DNA of 64,000 nucleotides from Catenaria anguillulae PL171. Lineage: Eukaryota > Blastocladiomycota > Blastocladiomycetes > Blastocladiales > Catenariaceae. The notes beneath the pieces were generated by a model. That model saw only the letters and a program-made list of their open reading frames with translations. It searched no databases and was not told where the DNA came from. Each line of letters begins with the position of its first letter. Position 1 is the first letter of the stretch. The position numbers were made by a program, and so were the translations under genes. This document shows positions 30,714 to 42,342 of this stretch, piece after piece. Location: assembly GCA_002102555.1 (NCBI GenBank), contig MCFL01000091.1:1-64000 (forward strand), in the 5' to 3' direction.

Positions 30714-32580
30714 CTATCCACTCATTTGTACCTCGCCACCAACCTCCTTCCTGCCCTCACTCCTCATCATGGCAATTAACTCTCTCAACGCCTCAGCTGT
30801 CTCCTTTGGACTCGCAATCCACAACGTCGGACACCCCCTGCGCGCGGCATAGTCGTTGCCCGTACTCAAAAACTGATCGCCCACATGCACAATGTTGGCG
30901 GCATGCACGCCAATGTACTCGGCAACAATCTTGACACCGATCAACTTGTTGCCAATGTCGACCCACACGTCCGACCCGCCATTGAATGCGCAAAACGGAA
31001 TGGCCGTGCCTTTGGCCCTCTGCCACAATTGCAGCGCGTGTTGCAAGGAGAGGACGCACTCGTCAAGCTGCTCGCGTGTCATCTTTTCGCCCGCGTTCGG
31101 GATGATGCCCACGGCACGAGGCTTGCGGATCACTTTGCCCGGAAGCCGCATGTTGGCGTGGCAACGGTGCAGGACTTGTTCGGCCACGTCCAGCAGCCGT
31201 GTCACGGCTTGGTCGTTGGGCATCGGGGTGGACAAAATGGCAGCGGCCTCCGAGTTGCGCGCATGAGTGTGCGAGGCCGCCGACGATGTCGCGCCCGAGG
31301 CAGTCGAGGCGAGTGCGGGCAAGTTGCCGCCCGAGTCGGAGCCGTTGCCCGATGCCGTGGAACCGGCAACAAAGGCTGCAGCAAGGTTCACGTCCGACGA
31401 CCGGCGTGCAAGCGTATGGTGGAAGTAGGTTTCAGGCAAGAAGGGCATTTGCACGGATTCCAGGTGGTAGTCGGCGCGGCAGCGGAACAAGTAGTTGCAT
31501 TCACTATACAGGACATTGAAAAATCGGGTCATGTCAGCAAACGCACGTTTGAGGAAGAGGGAAGAAAGAAAAGGGAGACGGACCCGCCCATGACCCAAAA
31601 CTTTGTGACGGCTTCGGCGGGAAGCTTGTAGTGCTGGAAGCCGTCGAGCAGGCCACGCAGGCGGTGCTCGTACTTTTCGGCTTCGACGTATCCCGCGGCC
31701 GTGACTGTGATTGAGTTGCGTTGAGGTTGGTTTGCATGTGAGAACAGGAATCCACCAAACAGAAAAAGAGAATGGAAAATGGGCGGACCAATCGCCACGT
31801 TGAGGTCAGTGAAGGTGAGCAGGCTCACGAGCAGCTGGACCATGACCGAGTCGGATTCCAAGTTGCACCCGTCGTCGTCTGTAACACAATCGGTTAGCTG
31901 CCAATTCGTTCACAGCCATGAGAACGGAGCAAACGTACAGAGCGTCACATCTCCATCGCTATGCGAGGACACAATTGCTCCTTGTCAGTCCCATTGAGCA
32001 TCGAGCTGGGCAGCCAAACGTCAACGTACAAGGTAATCAACTGGATCGAGGGGGCCAACGCCATCAGTTGCGCCGTATTCAAAATGGCCCGAATCTCGTT
32101 AAAACTGGGCGGCACATGACGGCGCGCACTCAGCGCCAACTTGTCGTCGTGCGCCAAAAACGCCTCCCTAAGCGGCAGTCCCGTAAAGAACTTTCCGAGC
32201 GTCGGCACAAGCATCTGCAATCGCGACTCTGGCTTCTTCTTGTCCTGCTCGAGCTGGTGGTCCTTGACGAGGCGCTCGAGCGACGCAAACACAGAGGCAT
32301 AATGGTCGCGGATGGCAGACTGGTCGTTGGCGGGCGCAAGCATGGACAGGTCCGACATGGACGAGTGCGCAGACATGTCGGCCGCCAGGTCGGACGACAG
32401 CGGGGCCGTGAGGGTGGCGGGCGATTCCGGGACGAGCGACGAGACTTCGCGGGCCGTGAGCGGGCGGATATGCAGCGAGAAGGGCCCCAGAAGCTGCGAC
32501 TTGATGAATTCAATGAAGGCATCGCGCTTGTGGGCGCGCAGCGAATAGTTGACACGGTGGGCAGAGTAGAAGTTGGACAT
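30714..32580 (-). CDS. ISN1: IMP-specific 5'-nucleotidase with a 20-nt micro-exon
   Basis: Cytosolic HAD-fold enzyme that dephosphorylates IMP to inosine in purine turnover. Five exons give 523 residues: 32580-32030, 31958-31939, 31878-31789, 31704-31584 and 31503-30714. Family blocks: YSLRAHKRDAFIEFIKSQLL, FFTGLPLREAFLAHDDKL, HVPPSFNEIRAILNTAQLM, VTAAGYVEAEKYEHRL, CAFNGGSDVWVDIGNKLIGV and HVGDQFLSTGNDYAARRG. The second exon is only 20 nt (CGATGGAGATGTGACGCTCT on the coding strand); joined at phase 2 it yields FDGDVTLYDDG, the HAD DxDxT motif with the nucleophilic Asp and the acid-base Asp. Without it the protein reads LITLYVDVWLP and lacks the nucleophile. Both flanking introns (71 and 60 nt) start GTACGT and end in AG. 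The ATG at 32580 is followed directly by conserved sequence. Confidence 0.92.
31939..31958 (-). other. 20-nt micro-exon encoding the HAD catalytic motif
   Basis: Flanked by TAG on the 5' side and GTACGT on the 3' side of the coding strand, with phase 2 entry and phase 1 exit. It supplies D-G-D-V-T-L, the nucleophile and general-acid/base residues of the IMP nucleotidase. Confidence 0.85.
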
Positions 32581-33023
32581 TGTCTTCAAGTATATGGGTG
32601 TGTTTGCATGGGAGGAGACGAGACACTGGCGCAGGCGCAGGAAGAGGCAGGCAGGAGGACAGCAGAGGGAGGACGATGGTGGGCGATGCTCTGCCTTTAT
32701 ACGTTCGCGGGTGCGATAAGGAAATCCAAAGGGGATCAATTGCACGATTTGCACGATGAAGAACGGCCAAAAGTGGATGCCCGCTTGTCCCTTGCATTGT
32801 CACCGTGGCATTGAGGATCACGATTGGTCAAGGAAGCCGCAGGGAAGCCTCAAAGCTCAAAACATAAGAAACGGCTTGCGCCTGCTCCAGATTCGAAGGA
32901 CGCGTTGCAGTCCCAGAGACGATGCAGACAAGATCACGATTGTTCGCATTTGTCAATCTCATACACCTATCCAACATGAGAGGTCGTTGTCTCTCGCGGT
33001 CACTCAATTTCATCATCCGATAA

Positions 33024-33636
33024 ATGCATATGCAGCATGACACTGCATCTACCACCATCGCCGCCGCGCCGCCGCCGCCGCCACTTGTGATCCTCCACCG
33101 CGACCGGCTGCTCCTGCCCGAACTACTGTATGTCAAAGTTTCGCTTGCTTGGCCCGGCTCCCACCTCTTTGCGGCGTCCAAGCGCATTCAGTGCATCTGT
33201 ACTGCTGGTCAAACCATCGCAATCTCGTGGTGCAACTGCCTCTTGTTCTGGGATGGCGTTCCACCTGCCGCTGGCCGTGGTGGCCGATGACCCAGCCACC
33301 GACGACCGAAGACTCTAGGAAATGCAGCCCGACCTCGATTCGTCCGACCTTGTCCTGATGCTCGAGTCCCTTCTCGGGCCACTTTGCAATGATGTCAATG
33401 GTAATTCATCCTTGGGCGTTGCTTGCTTCAACCGATTCGCCGCATCATCCAACGACACCTTCAAACCGCATCTTGTCTTGTCATCTGCTTCGTATATCTT
33501 CTTTCCAGGCAAAAACGCAACGATCAGTCTGTCAAGTCGGTCAGCAACCCGGGTGCCGAACATCTTGCTACCTACTCCGTTCGCGGCATTTCTCCCGTCT
33601 GCTCCGCCTGCCGACTTCGCAATCATCCTCTTGTGA
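33024..33636 (+). pseudogene. N-terminal relic of the F-box-like family
   Basis: RDRLLLPELLYVKVSLAWPG and CTAGQTIAISWCNCLLFWDG align closely with the F-box-like block and the TGRTIAIAWRNSLLLWDGVP signature of the gene at 18664. The frame stops at 33288-33290 and continues one base over with QPDLDSSDLVLMLESLLGPL, matching DPDLDLLSENILN...LMSLLA there. Downstream similarity fades. Confidence 0.55.
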
Positions 33637-34345
33637 GGTTTCTTTGCTGCATCCATTTCCAACTCGCCGAGCACGAGTGCCATCCGTTCCCATGATATGC
33701 ATCATGCGCGTAGAGATATGCACATTGATCAAGACATTTACTCGTGCCTTTTTGGTTGTTTCCCGAGACTCGGGACCATCAAGGCGCTTCTTCTACATTC
33801 TCCGACGACATAGAGTCGCCAGCAAGACTTTCCTCACGCTGGTGTACAGGCAGGCTCAACAATCAAGGTCTTGCCGACATATTGCAGCAGGTGCGGCCGT
33901 CAACAGCGTCCACAAATCGGTGCTTGATGCCATGAATGCAACCTGGTGCCAGACCATCGGCAAAGACGGTTGCGGCAGACCCCCAGCGGCCATGTGTGTG
34001 GCTGTGTTAGTCCCGTGGCAGGCTGCGTTCGGGTGTGTTGAGTCCATGCCATGTACGCGGTTGATTTCTCCGTTATGTTGCGGCATCTGTCGACAATTCG
34101 AGGCTCACGAGATCGGTTCATGTTGGCGGGACATTCATGTTTGTCCCGTCGTTGACGGATCAGTATGGCGAGCGGGAAAAATGCGGTTCAAGTTTTGGCC
34201 GATCGAGTTGGAGGTTGGCCGTGATGCGTTTTGGGTTCTGCCTCCGTGCAAAGAAAGGAAAGGGTAACTGCAGATGTATGTACAATTGTATGATGGCGAG
34301 AGCGAGCAAGGAGCTGAGGATGGGATGATGGTGTGCATGGGCCTA
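33637..34345. other. Intergenic, possibly more relic sequence
   Basis: Overlapping open frames on both strands without motif or clean splice chain. It may contain eroded downstream parts of the relic at 33024 and the 3' flank of the STK16-type kinase. Confidence 0.35.
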
Positions 34346-35637
34346 TTACGAAAAGGTATCGGGAATCCCCTCAAGCATCTGCAATACTTGGTCAATCTTT
34401 GGCCGGTCCGCCATTTGCACGCTTAGCATGTCCTTGACGAGCTGTCGCAACGGTCCCGCCTCTCTGTGTACACATAAAAACGCCTCAATCAGATGAGTTT
34501 TGCGCGACCAAGCAACCATTCAACTGTCTCAAACTGAGCATCGTCACGTACGGAATGCCATCCAAATCAATCCTTGCCCTTGCGGAACTTTCAGTCCCAT
34601 CAAATGCAGGTTTGCCACAGCACATGAAATACAAGACACATCCCAGGCTCCACATGTCTGTGCGCGTATCGAGCGTGCACTGCGACGGCACGGAAAAGCA
34701 TTCGGGTGCACGGTACGGCGCTGTGATGGTCATGGCAAACTCGTCTTGCAATGTGTTGGCTTGTGCGCGCGAGGTGACGGGGCGAATGGCGGGGCACACG
34801 CTGCCGAGGTCGGTTAGGACGGTGGAGCGGCCGTCGTCTCCCAGCAGGATGTTGGCGGGCTAGTGGGTATTGAAGGTGCGTGACAATGCGAGTGAGAAGA
34901 CATCCCGCCTTTGCAGGAAAGTCAGAGAGAATCGGACCTTGATGTCGCACAAGGCAAGGGGCGGCTCTTGACTGTGAAATGCACGCACGCCTTCGCAAAT
35001 GGAGCGGAACAGCGTAATGATGAGTGACGGCGATAGTGGTTGATTGCGCGAGTATCGGAGGTCGACAAATTGTTGCAAATCGCCATTCTGTGAGTATGGA
35101 GGAATTAGCCTGTCTGTGCGCAAGTAAGGATACGACCGTCGCATGGAACACAAGTGCCCTACCCTCATGTACGGCATGACAAGAAACCCTTGCGCTCCGC
35201 TTGGCGCGCTGACAATGTCGGATGCCAACAATTGCATAATCCTTGGATGGCCTTTTGTCGACATGTGTGCCTGGACTTCACGGTGATACGCCTACATGCC
35301 GGTGGACACGTGCGCCAGCCAGCCATGCCGTCAGTAATGGCAGTCCGATTCCCGGCCGCTTGGCGACTTTGCAAGCAGCGCCGTGACGTACGTCGCGCAT
35401 CTCATTGTCAGCCGCAGCTACTCGCTTGAGCGCCCACAAGTCGCCGTCCTTTGCGGCGGCCGCGGATGCCGCGTTCAAGTCACGCGCAAGAAACACGGTG
35501 CCGTATCCGCCCTCGGCAATCTTGGACTGGTACAGAAACTTGAAGTCGCCAAGCAACAGGCAGTGGTCGTGGTTCTTGTCGGTGGCGTGGTGCCAGGCAA
35601 AGAGCAAATGGCGGAAAGCAGAAACGAGTAGGTCCAT
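34346..35637 (-). CDS. STK16/Env7-type protein kinase
   Basis: Small Ser/Thr kinase of the NAK group related to human STK16 and yeast Env7, which act at Golgi/vacuolar membranes. Five exons give 309 residues, near the human length: 35637-35392, 35270-35163, 35087-34938, 34859-34552 and 34463-34346. Kinase features: Gly-rich loop IAEGGYGTVFLARD, VAIK lysine in LWALKRV, catalytic loop LALCDIKPANILLGDDG, DFG equivalent DLG in LTDLGSV, activation segment TAPYRAPECFSVPSQC, and DMWSLGCVLYFM. HRD is replaced by LCD, keeping the catalytic Asp and the following Lys and Asn; DLG instead of DFG is normal for this subfamily. The first residues (MDLLVSAFRHLLFAWHHA) lack the N-myristoylation Gly2 and the Cys pair known for STK16. 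The introns begin GTACGT, GTAGGG or GTCCGA. Confidence 0.9.
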
Positions 35638-35938
35638 GGTTTTGCATTGGGTGTGTGATTAGATGGCGTCACTGGAGTTTATCGTAAATGTTTAGCCCAG
35701 AGTCGTCTCCGGCTTCGGGCTCGTCTATTTCAAATGGACGACGGCAGCTGGCGATGAGGACGCGATCGGCAGCGACCGATGGATGAAGGAGGAGGCAGTG
35801 TTGCGTTGAGGGGCCGTGGCTGACATACGATGGGAGCTGAGGCTTTGCTCCGCGGCGCGCTTCTCCTCTCTTTCGTAGCGACCAATCCATGCACTCATGT
35901 ATCCCTCGCAGCTCACGTATGCCACCTCGTCCTGTATC

Positions 35939-36634
35939 ATGACCGACTCAGCCGCCGCCGCCGCCATCCCAGTCGACCCAACAACGTCCCACCCGCTCCT
36001 GGTGGACGCCCCAACCCCACAGGCACCCTACCCGATCTTTGCCAAGGGCCCCGTTGAGCAAGGCTTCCAGCGTGGCAGCAAAGAGCTTGGCATCCCAACT
36101 GCCAACCTGCCACAGGCCGGCGCAGACCACATTTGTGAGGTTGCTGGGTCGCGATCGGGCATTTACTACGGGTGGGCGAGCGTGGGCGCCGAGACAACGG
36201 TGTATCCAATGGTCATGAGTGTTGGGTGGAATCCGTACTACAAGAATGAGAAGCGGACCGCCGTGCGTGTTGGATTTTGTTGTGGGCCAGGCACAGAGAA
36301 CGACTGGCCGTTTCGCTGACTGCTTGCGCTTGACATTACAGGAGGTGCACATCATTCACAAGTTCGACAAGGACTTTTACGGCGACGAGCTGCGAGTCAT
36401 TGTTGCGGGATACATTCGGGACGAGAAGAATTACACCTCGCTTGGTTCGTTCTTCCCTGGGCAACCTGTTTCTTCATGCTGACATGGCTGACTGACCTGT
36501 TTTGGTGCACAGACGACCTGATTCTTGACATCAACACAGACATCAAGGTTGCCGAGCATTCGCTTGCTCGGCCCGATTACCTCGCACTCAAATCACATGC
36601 GTTTTTGTCACCGTCGCCCTCAACAGGAGCGTAG
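35939..36634 (+). CDS. FMN1: Riboflavin kinase
   Basis: ATP-dependent kinase that makes FMN from riboflavin. Three exons (35939-36262, 36342-36444, 36513-36634) with introns of 79 and 68 nt; 182 residues. Diagnostic blocks: [18 protein letters not shown] (nucleotide-binding and PTAN metal site), [50 protein letters not shown] (catalytic Glu in EVHII) and [20 protein letters not shown]. It is a stand-alone eukaryotic kinase with no FAD synthetase domain. The ATG at 35897 in the same frame would add 14 residues; 35939 is preferred because family members begin shortly before the conserved core. Its start is about 300 bases from the divergent kinase gene at 35637, so the two may share a promoter region. 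Confidence 0.92.
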
Positions 36635-36862
36635 TGGAACATGAGGATTGAGCTCGACCCAGTGTTTCGCTTGTTCAGCCGCCAAGTTTTCGCTTTGAAT
36701 CCATAGACGACAGTAGGGACATAATCCAATCAAGTGAGTGTCAAACTGACGCAGCATTGAAGAGCGTGTCATAGGGGAGCAAGGAGAATGTCAAAGCAAA
36801 TACATTGTTCCAGTCTACAAACGACGATCCACATGCTCACACTGTCCTGACATGAAGAAAGC

Positions 36863-38153
36863 TCATGCCGTGGTCCCAGATGCAAGCATGTCCTGGAACT
36901 CGCCGGCTTGCACCATCTCCTTGACAATGTCCAATCCACCCACGAGCTCGCCCTTGATGTAAACTTGCGGGAATGTTGGCCAGTTGGAGAAGGTCTTGAG
37001 GCCTGTCAAACAAGACATCTAGGTGAGAGGTTGGGACATGCGAAAGAAAGAACAGTAATGCAGGACGGACCTTGGCGAACGTCGTCATCGGTCAAAATGT
37101 CAAAGTAATCGTACGTGACCTTGAGATCATTGAGGATTCCAATCTACAAGTATGTGGGTATGAGGGTGAGCGACCCTGTTCGCCCAATCAACGAGCTCGC
37201 AAAGCAAAACAGAACGAACCAATTGCTTGGAAAACCCACACCTTGGCTGCGACGGCGTTCCCTTGATAAACACCATCAAGTCAGCCCGCTTGACTAACTG
37301 CGCCAACCTGTCATTCAATTCCAACTCCTTGGGAATCAACTCGCCCAACTCGCCTGCGGCATCCATCTCCTTCAAAATATCCAATCCGCCCACCAGCTCG
37401 CCATTAATGTACAGCTGCGGATACGTCGGCCAGTTTGAAAACACCTTGAGCGCCTGCCTGACCTGATCGTCGGCCAAGATGTTGAACGTCGAGTACCGGG
37501 CATTGTACTTTGACAGCAGCTCAATGGTTTGGCGCGAAAACCCACACCTCGGCTGCTGCGGGGTGCCCTTCATGAACAACACCATGGGCGCCATGTTAAT
37601 GAGTTGCTTGAGACGTGCCTCGAGCGCCGCCGGGGCAAGTGGCGCGGCTCCGGAACCGGATGCATCGGCGGCGCCGCCCGCGGCCGTCGATGCTGTATCC
37701 GAAAAGTCGGCATTGGCGCCCGCAGTCCGTGACTTTGCGGCCTTGGCGTGCTTTTCGACAACATTGGTCAGTTCAATGGCATTGGCGCCGTTGACGCGGT
37801 CGACGGGTTTGCCGGCCTTGAGCACGACAAACGAGGGCACGGCCGCAATGTCAAAGAGTTCCGAGGTGTCAGCAAGCTCTTCGGCTTCAATCTACCACAA
37901 TCGATTTCGGAAGTCGTGTCAGTGGGCGCCGGTTGGCTGAAATTCCAGTCGGAAAGGCGGCACGCACCGAAATGAAGTCGACGTTCGGGTGCAGCTTTGC
38001 CAACTCCGCAAACACTTCATTCATTTGCTTGCACTGCGGGGCCCAGTCGGCGTGAAAGTTGAGGACAACCACGTTGGACTGGACGCTCGATTCGAGCAGG
38101 TGGCCAAAGTGGTCGTCGTCGGTGGCTGTGTGCAGGTTGGCGGGCGAGGTCAT
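36863..38153 (-). CDS. Monothiol glutaredoxin Grx3/4 type (Trx-Grx-Grx)
   Basis: Cytosolic iron-sulfur glutaredoxin of the PICOT/Grx3-Grx4 class, which carries bridging [2Fe-2S] clusters for iron sensing and trafficking. Four exons (38153-37968, 37891-37220, 37143-37071, 37002-36863); introns of 76, 76 and 68 nt; 356 residues. An N-terminal thioredoxin-like domain has the degenerate active site WAPQCKQM. Two glutaredoxin domains follow, each with the CGFS cluster-binding motif: [20 protein letters not shown] and [15 protein letters not shown]. Each also has a [16 protein letters not shown] or [16 protein letters not shown] glutathione-binding segment. Two Grx domains match the animal PICOT layout, whereas yeast Grx3/4 have one. 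An Ala/Gly-rich linker separates the Trx and first Grx domains. An upstream in-frame ATG would add 48 residues without family support. Confidence 0.93.
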
Positions 38154-38472
38154 GGCGGCGCGGGGTGGGTTGGTGGCGAGAGAGGAGTGGCGGTGGGCAG
38201 TTGACGGTACGAGAATGCGCTGGGAGAAACACGATTGCTTGCTTTGCATAGACGTTGGCCATATGACTCGTTGATTTGCAATTGTCTCGCAGAGCAAATT
38301 TGGATGAGCAATTCATCACATCACGTGCTGTTGGTGGTGAGTCGTCGATCAGAGACGACTGACTGCCGGTAAATACTTACGGATATAAACAAACATCATA
38401 CATAAGTATGTTAACTTATGTTTAGGGAAGCTGCCGTGTGCATCTCATTTCGCACTCAGGCTCACTGCCAGC

Positions 38473-41168
38473 ATGACCCGTGACCAACCCCCGCTACCTC
38501 GCCAGTGCAACTCGGCCCCAGCCAGCTCTTCGAATTCTGCGCCTTCAAGTTCGCCACTCAACCATCCTACCCCCACTGCTGCAGACTCTGGTGCCGTGCC
38601 GCTTCCCTCGGCAGGAAACATGGCCGTCGGGATTCGTATCTGCCCACTCAACCAAAACGAGCAAGGCAAAGATGCCGACGTGGCCTGGGAAACGGACGGA
38701 TATGTGATCCGGCAACGTCTCCCACACGACGCTGCTGCACATGTGACACCCGCGCAGTTTGCATTTGGTCCGCTTTTTTTTTTGGACCCTACCCTAGAGG
38801 CTTGTTCTCGTTTGGCATTGACCCCTTCCTCAATAACCCAACATAGATCACGTCTTTGACGAGACTACCGATAACTCGGTCGTATACGACCGTATGGCAC
38901 GCCACATTGTCGACTTATCGTTTGATGGATTCAACGGGACCGTGTTTGTGTGCGGCCAAACGGCTTCGGGAAAGACGTTCACCATGCAGGGCACAAAGAA
39001 CGATCAAGGCATCTTCCCAACAGCCATCGAGGAAGTGTTTCGGCTCAAGGCCCTCTCGTTGGTATGCTGTTTCTTTTGGCCACCGCCGTTGGTGCCCCAT
39101 GTTTTCTGTTTGTGTTTGGTGGCCGTGTGACTCACTCGTCAATGTCGCATTAGAACACGGAGCCCGTCACCGTCAAAATGAGCTACCTCGAGATTTACAA
39201 TGAGGCGATTCGCGACCTGCTCGATCCAGCGCGCTCATCAAGCATTCGGATCATCCAACGTCCGAATTCAAATTCAGTTGTTGAGGGTGTCAAGGAGATT
39301 GAGTGCAAGACATTGGCAGACGCCATTGAAGCCATGGTTGCCGGCCAAAGTCCGTCCCAATTCATTTGGTGCTGGATTCCAACTTGGTCGAACCACCCGA
39401 GTGACTCAACCCACGTCTCTTTCGTCATCATTCACAGAGATTCGCGAAGTGGAGGATACATGGATGAACTACCATAGCAGCAGGTCGCACGCCATCTTGA
39501 CACTGGTATGTCACGCTCTTCTCTCCTTTTTGCTTTTTCTTTGATGGCTCTTCAGTTTTTCTCAAGGCCTCTTCATCGCAACCTTGGGCCAGATTCTCGA
39601 GCGGTCAATCATCAACACGGAAACGGGCAAACCCACGGGCGTCGTGAAATCGTCGCGCCTCAACCTCGTGGACCTAGCTGGCTTTGAGGGTGCCGGTCTG
39701 ACGGGCGCTGAAGGCCAGCCTCTCACGGAGAGCACCCACATCAACGAGTCGCTCCTCGCACTGTCGCCGGCCATTTCCAAACTGTCGTCCGTTGCCGACC
39801 GCGCCTCCGATGCGCACATTCCATACCGTGCCTCGAAACTCTGGCGCATTTTGCAAGGGTCGTTGGGCGACAACGCGCGCACGGCCATGATATGTACCAT
39901 CACGCCCGCGTCGACACATGTTGATTAGTCCATCAGCACGCTCAAGTTTGCCATGCGCGAAAAGGTGATTCAGAACCAGCCAGTGTTGAACATGGCGGCC
40001 GTGGCCGGGGAAAAGGCGACCGAAGAGGATTTACAGACACTTGTTCGGCTCCTACAGGAGCGCGATACCCGGATTACAAAGTTGGTCGAGGCGAATCGCA
40101 AGTTGGCTCAGGGATGCTTGGACAGTTTGCAAGTGTATGGCACCTCACGTCTCTTGATTTGTTCGACCAGCATGCGGCTCGCCAACACGTGCGCTGACTT
40201 TTTGTTGTGTACATGTCCCTCCTTTTTTTTCCAGGATGTTGCGCGATCACGCGCCGGCCGAAGTGCCCGTGTCATCGGCCAAGCGGCCCCACGATGCCTT
40301 GGATACCACCATCGATCCCACGACCGACGGCGCCGACCAAGACCACGACACTAACGATGGTGGCGACCACCTGCCCGCAACCAAACGCCAGCGGCTCAAC
40401 TCGAGCGCGGCCGCGCCTACATCTACGTCAACCTCGTCTCCTCCTCCCCCACCGCCCAACCTTACCGACATGCACCAAGCAAAGTCGGCGCAGCTGTCCG
40501 AGTCCACGGCTCTGCTCGTGGCTGCGGAGGACCGGGTGACTCAGCTCCAGCGCGAGATTGAGGATTTGCAGACGGATTACAAGGCCAAGGTGGACGAGTT
40601 TGAGTCGCCTGCCGAGGATTGCGATTTGGCCATCAAGGAGGTCAAGCAGCTGAAGGCCAGCGCGGACACGTTTGAGGCTCAAGTCAAGGAAAAGGATTCG
40701 CGGATTGGCGATTTGAAAGCCGCCATCCAGCGTGTCAAGGACGACATGCAAAATGAACAAGCGGCTTGGGAAGTGGAGCGCAGGGAAATGCAGGCCGCGT
40801 ATGAGCGAGCACAAGCCGCACTTGATGCGGCCAATGGCCAGAGTGCTGAGCTGGCCGAGACCAATGCGGCTCAAGCTAAGGAAATAGCCCGGTTGACAAG
40901 TGTCGAGGCAAAGTTACGAGCCGAACTGGCTGTCCAGAAGCAACAGCACAAGGGCACAATCGCCGATCCGCAGATGGAGGGCAAGCACGTGTGCAGTACC
41001 GTCCGCCAGGAACGAGCGGCAGGAAGCCATGGCTCGCAGCAACAAGCCCAGCGTCCTCAGGCTGCAGAGTTGCTGGCTCAATTTGCAGAACTCCACCGTC
41101 GCAGCATAGAGCAGTCGCATGTACTTGCTGAATTGAAGAAACGAGCCATCAACGCGATTGGCAAATAG
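38473..41168 (+). CDS. CENP-E-like kinesin, with an in-frame TAG in the motor
   Basis: N-terminal kinesin motor followed by a coiled coil. Exons inferred: 38473-38767, 38847-39061, 39154-39349, 39438 to about 39509, about 39567-40134, and 40235-41168. Motor landmarks: FDHVFDETTDNSVVYDR, P-loop CGQTASGKTFTMQG, NYHSSRSHAILTL (switch I), RLNLVDLAGFEG (switch II, Phe where Ser is usual), INESLLAL, HIPYRASKLWRILQGSLGDN. A TAG at 39926-39928 falls between ASTHVD and SISTLKFAM, where kinesins have Glu; one GAG-to-TAG change would explain it. The exon 4/5 junction keeps frame only with a GTCACG donor (39510) and AG at 39566, or with one extra T in the run at 39556-39560. The tail has a basic segment (KRQRLNSS) and a long coiled coil. 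Either a damaged allele or sequence error. Confidence 0.75.
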
Positions 41169-42342
41169 ATTCAACGTTCTTGGAGCATTCTTTCCTTCCT
41201 AGCTTTCCTTCAGTTGCTATCCCTAGTTTTGTATTTATGCATCAGATCAGAGAAACAATCGAGTTGTATTCCAAGTTGCTCGCCCTGATTATACTCACGC
41301 TCATTAATTGCCTCTTTGCGTCGGCCCCTTGTCCTCACTTGCTGTGCTCACACTTGCCCACCCATATTTGCCCGTGCTATATCTCGACCTGCTCCAATAT
41401 AGACTCCGGTTCGCCGCCGCAATCGTTTCGTCCGTCGAAGCCGGTCGCGTTGCAACACGACATTGACCAGCGGCAAACCGGATTCGATGTGCGATATCGC
41501 TCAGTACTCAGCTGGTCGCGCCCTCGTGTCTGCATCATACACCGGCAATGATTCAACGTGCGCATAGGATGGAAGCCACGCCTCGTGAACTGCCTGTGCT
41601 CAGCACGGGCGCGTTTTGGGAGGCAGATGCCGCGCGGTGGGCTGCCTGCCTGAGGGGGGCCAGCGACGTGGACCCGCGAGTGTCGACCTTGCCAATTCCA
41701 AATGGTAACAAGTTTCAGTTGACCGGTCCAAGTTGAGCCGAAAAGTGAATGAGGTTGTGAGTCGCGACCAACTGGACGAGCGGTGCGGATCGGGGCTGGG
41801 ATGGAGTCGGCGCAAAACGGTTTGTCGTGAATGAAGGCATAGACGGATGGTGGGATGTGTGGATTGGGTCGGTCGAGCGCACGAATCTACAGTTTAGCCA
41901 TATTTCCAGCACTCGGCACTGCCCTGCAAGGTAGTGTCCGACGAAAGTGGAACCAAACGGAATGGGCTGCGTTCCAAATGCATCGAGTGAGAGCAGATCC
42001 AGTGGGTGAGGAATATGTTGGACCGGTGTTCATTTGTCGTCAATTGAGAATGGACTTCATTCAATTGGTCGCATAAAGAGCCAGCATAGCTAGCAGTTGG
42101 CGAGAGCGTGTGGAAGAAGTGGCTAAAGTGGCATCCGAGAACTGGGTCCATGCCCATTGGCCAACGTAAACAAACTCGTGCTATTCGTGCTGCGTTTGGT
42201 GGATTGTTGATAAGGCGATTCGCACCTAGCTATGGTTTGAAGGCCGCCAGTGAGCTCGTTGTGATCTTTGTAAATAGGTATTGTGTCAGGTGACGATGCG
42301 TTGAATTGAGAATGACATCAGAATACACTTGCAGCTTCCCGC
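41169..42342. other. Intergenic, no gene recognised
   Basis: Short open frames only. A word such as GAFWEADAARWAACLRGAS at 41.6 kb is mildly coding-like but isolated. It may hold eroded family sequence related to the neighbouring relic. Confidence 0.35.

Noticed and set aside
31918-32814. 298-codon plus-strand open frame
   Set aside because: Antisense to the IMP nucleotidase first exon.
20005-39928. Reassigned TAG or TGA codons as the reason for in-frame stops
   Set aside because: Conserved genes here end normally in TAA, TAG and TGA at the expected positions, and the interrupted frames also show single-base slips, which favours decay or sequence error.
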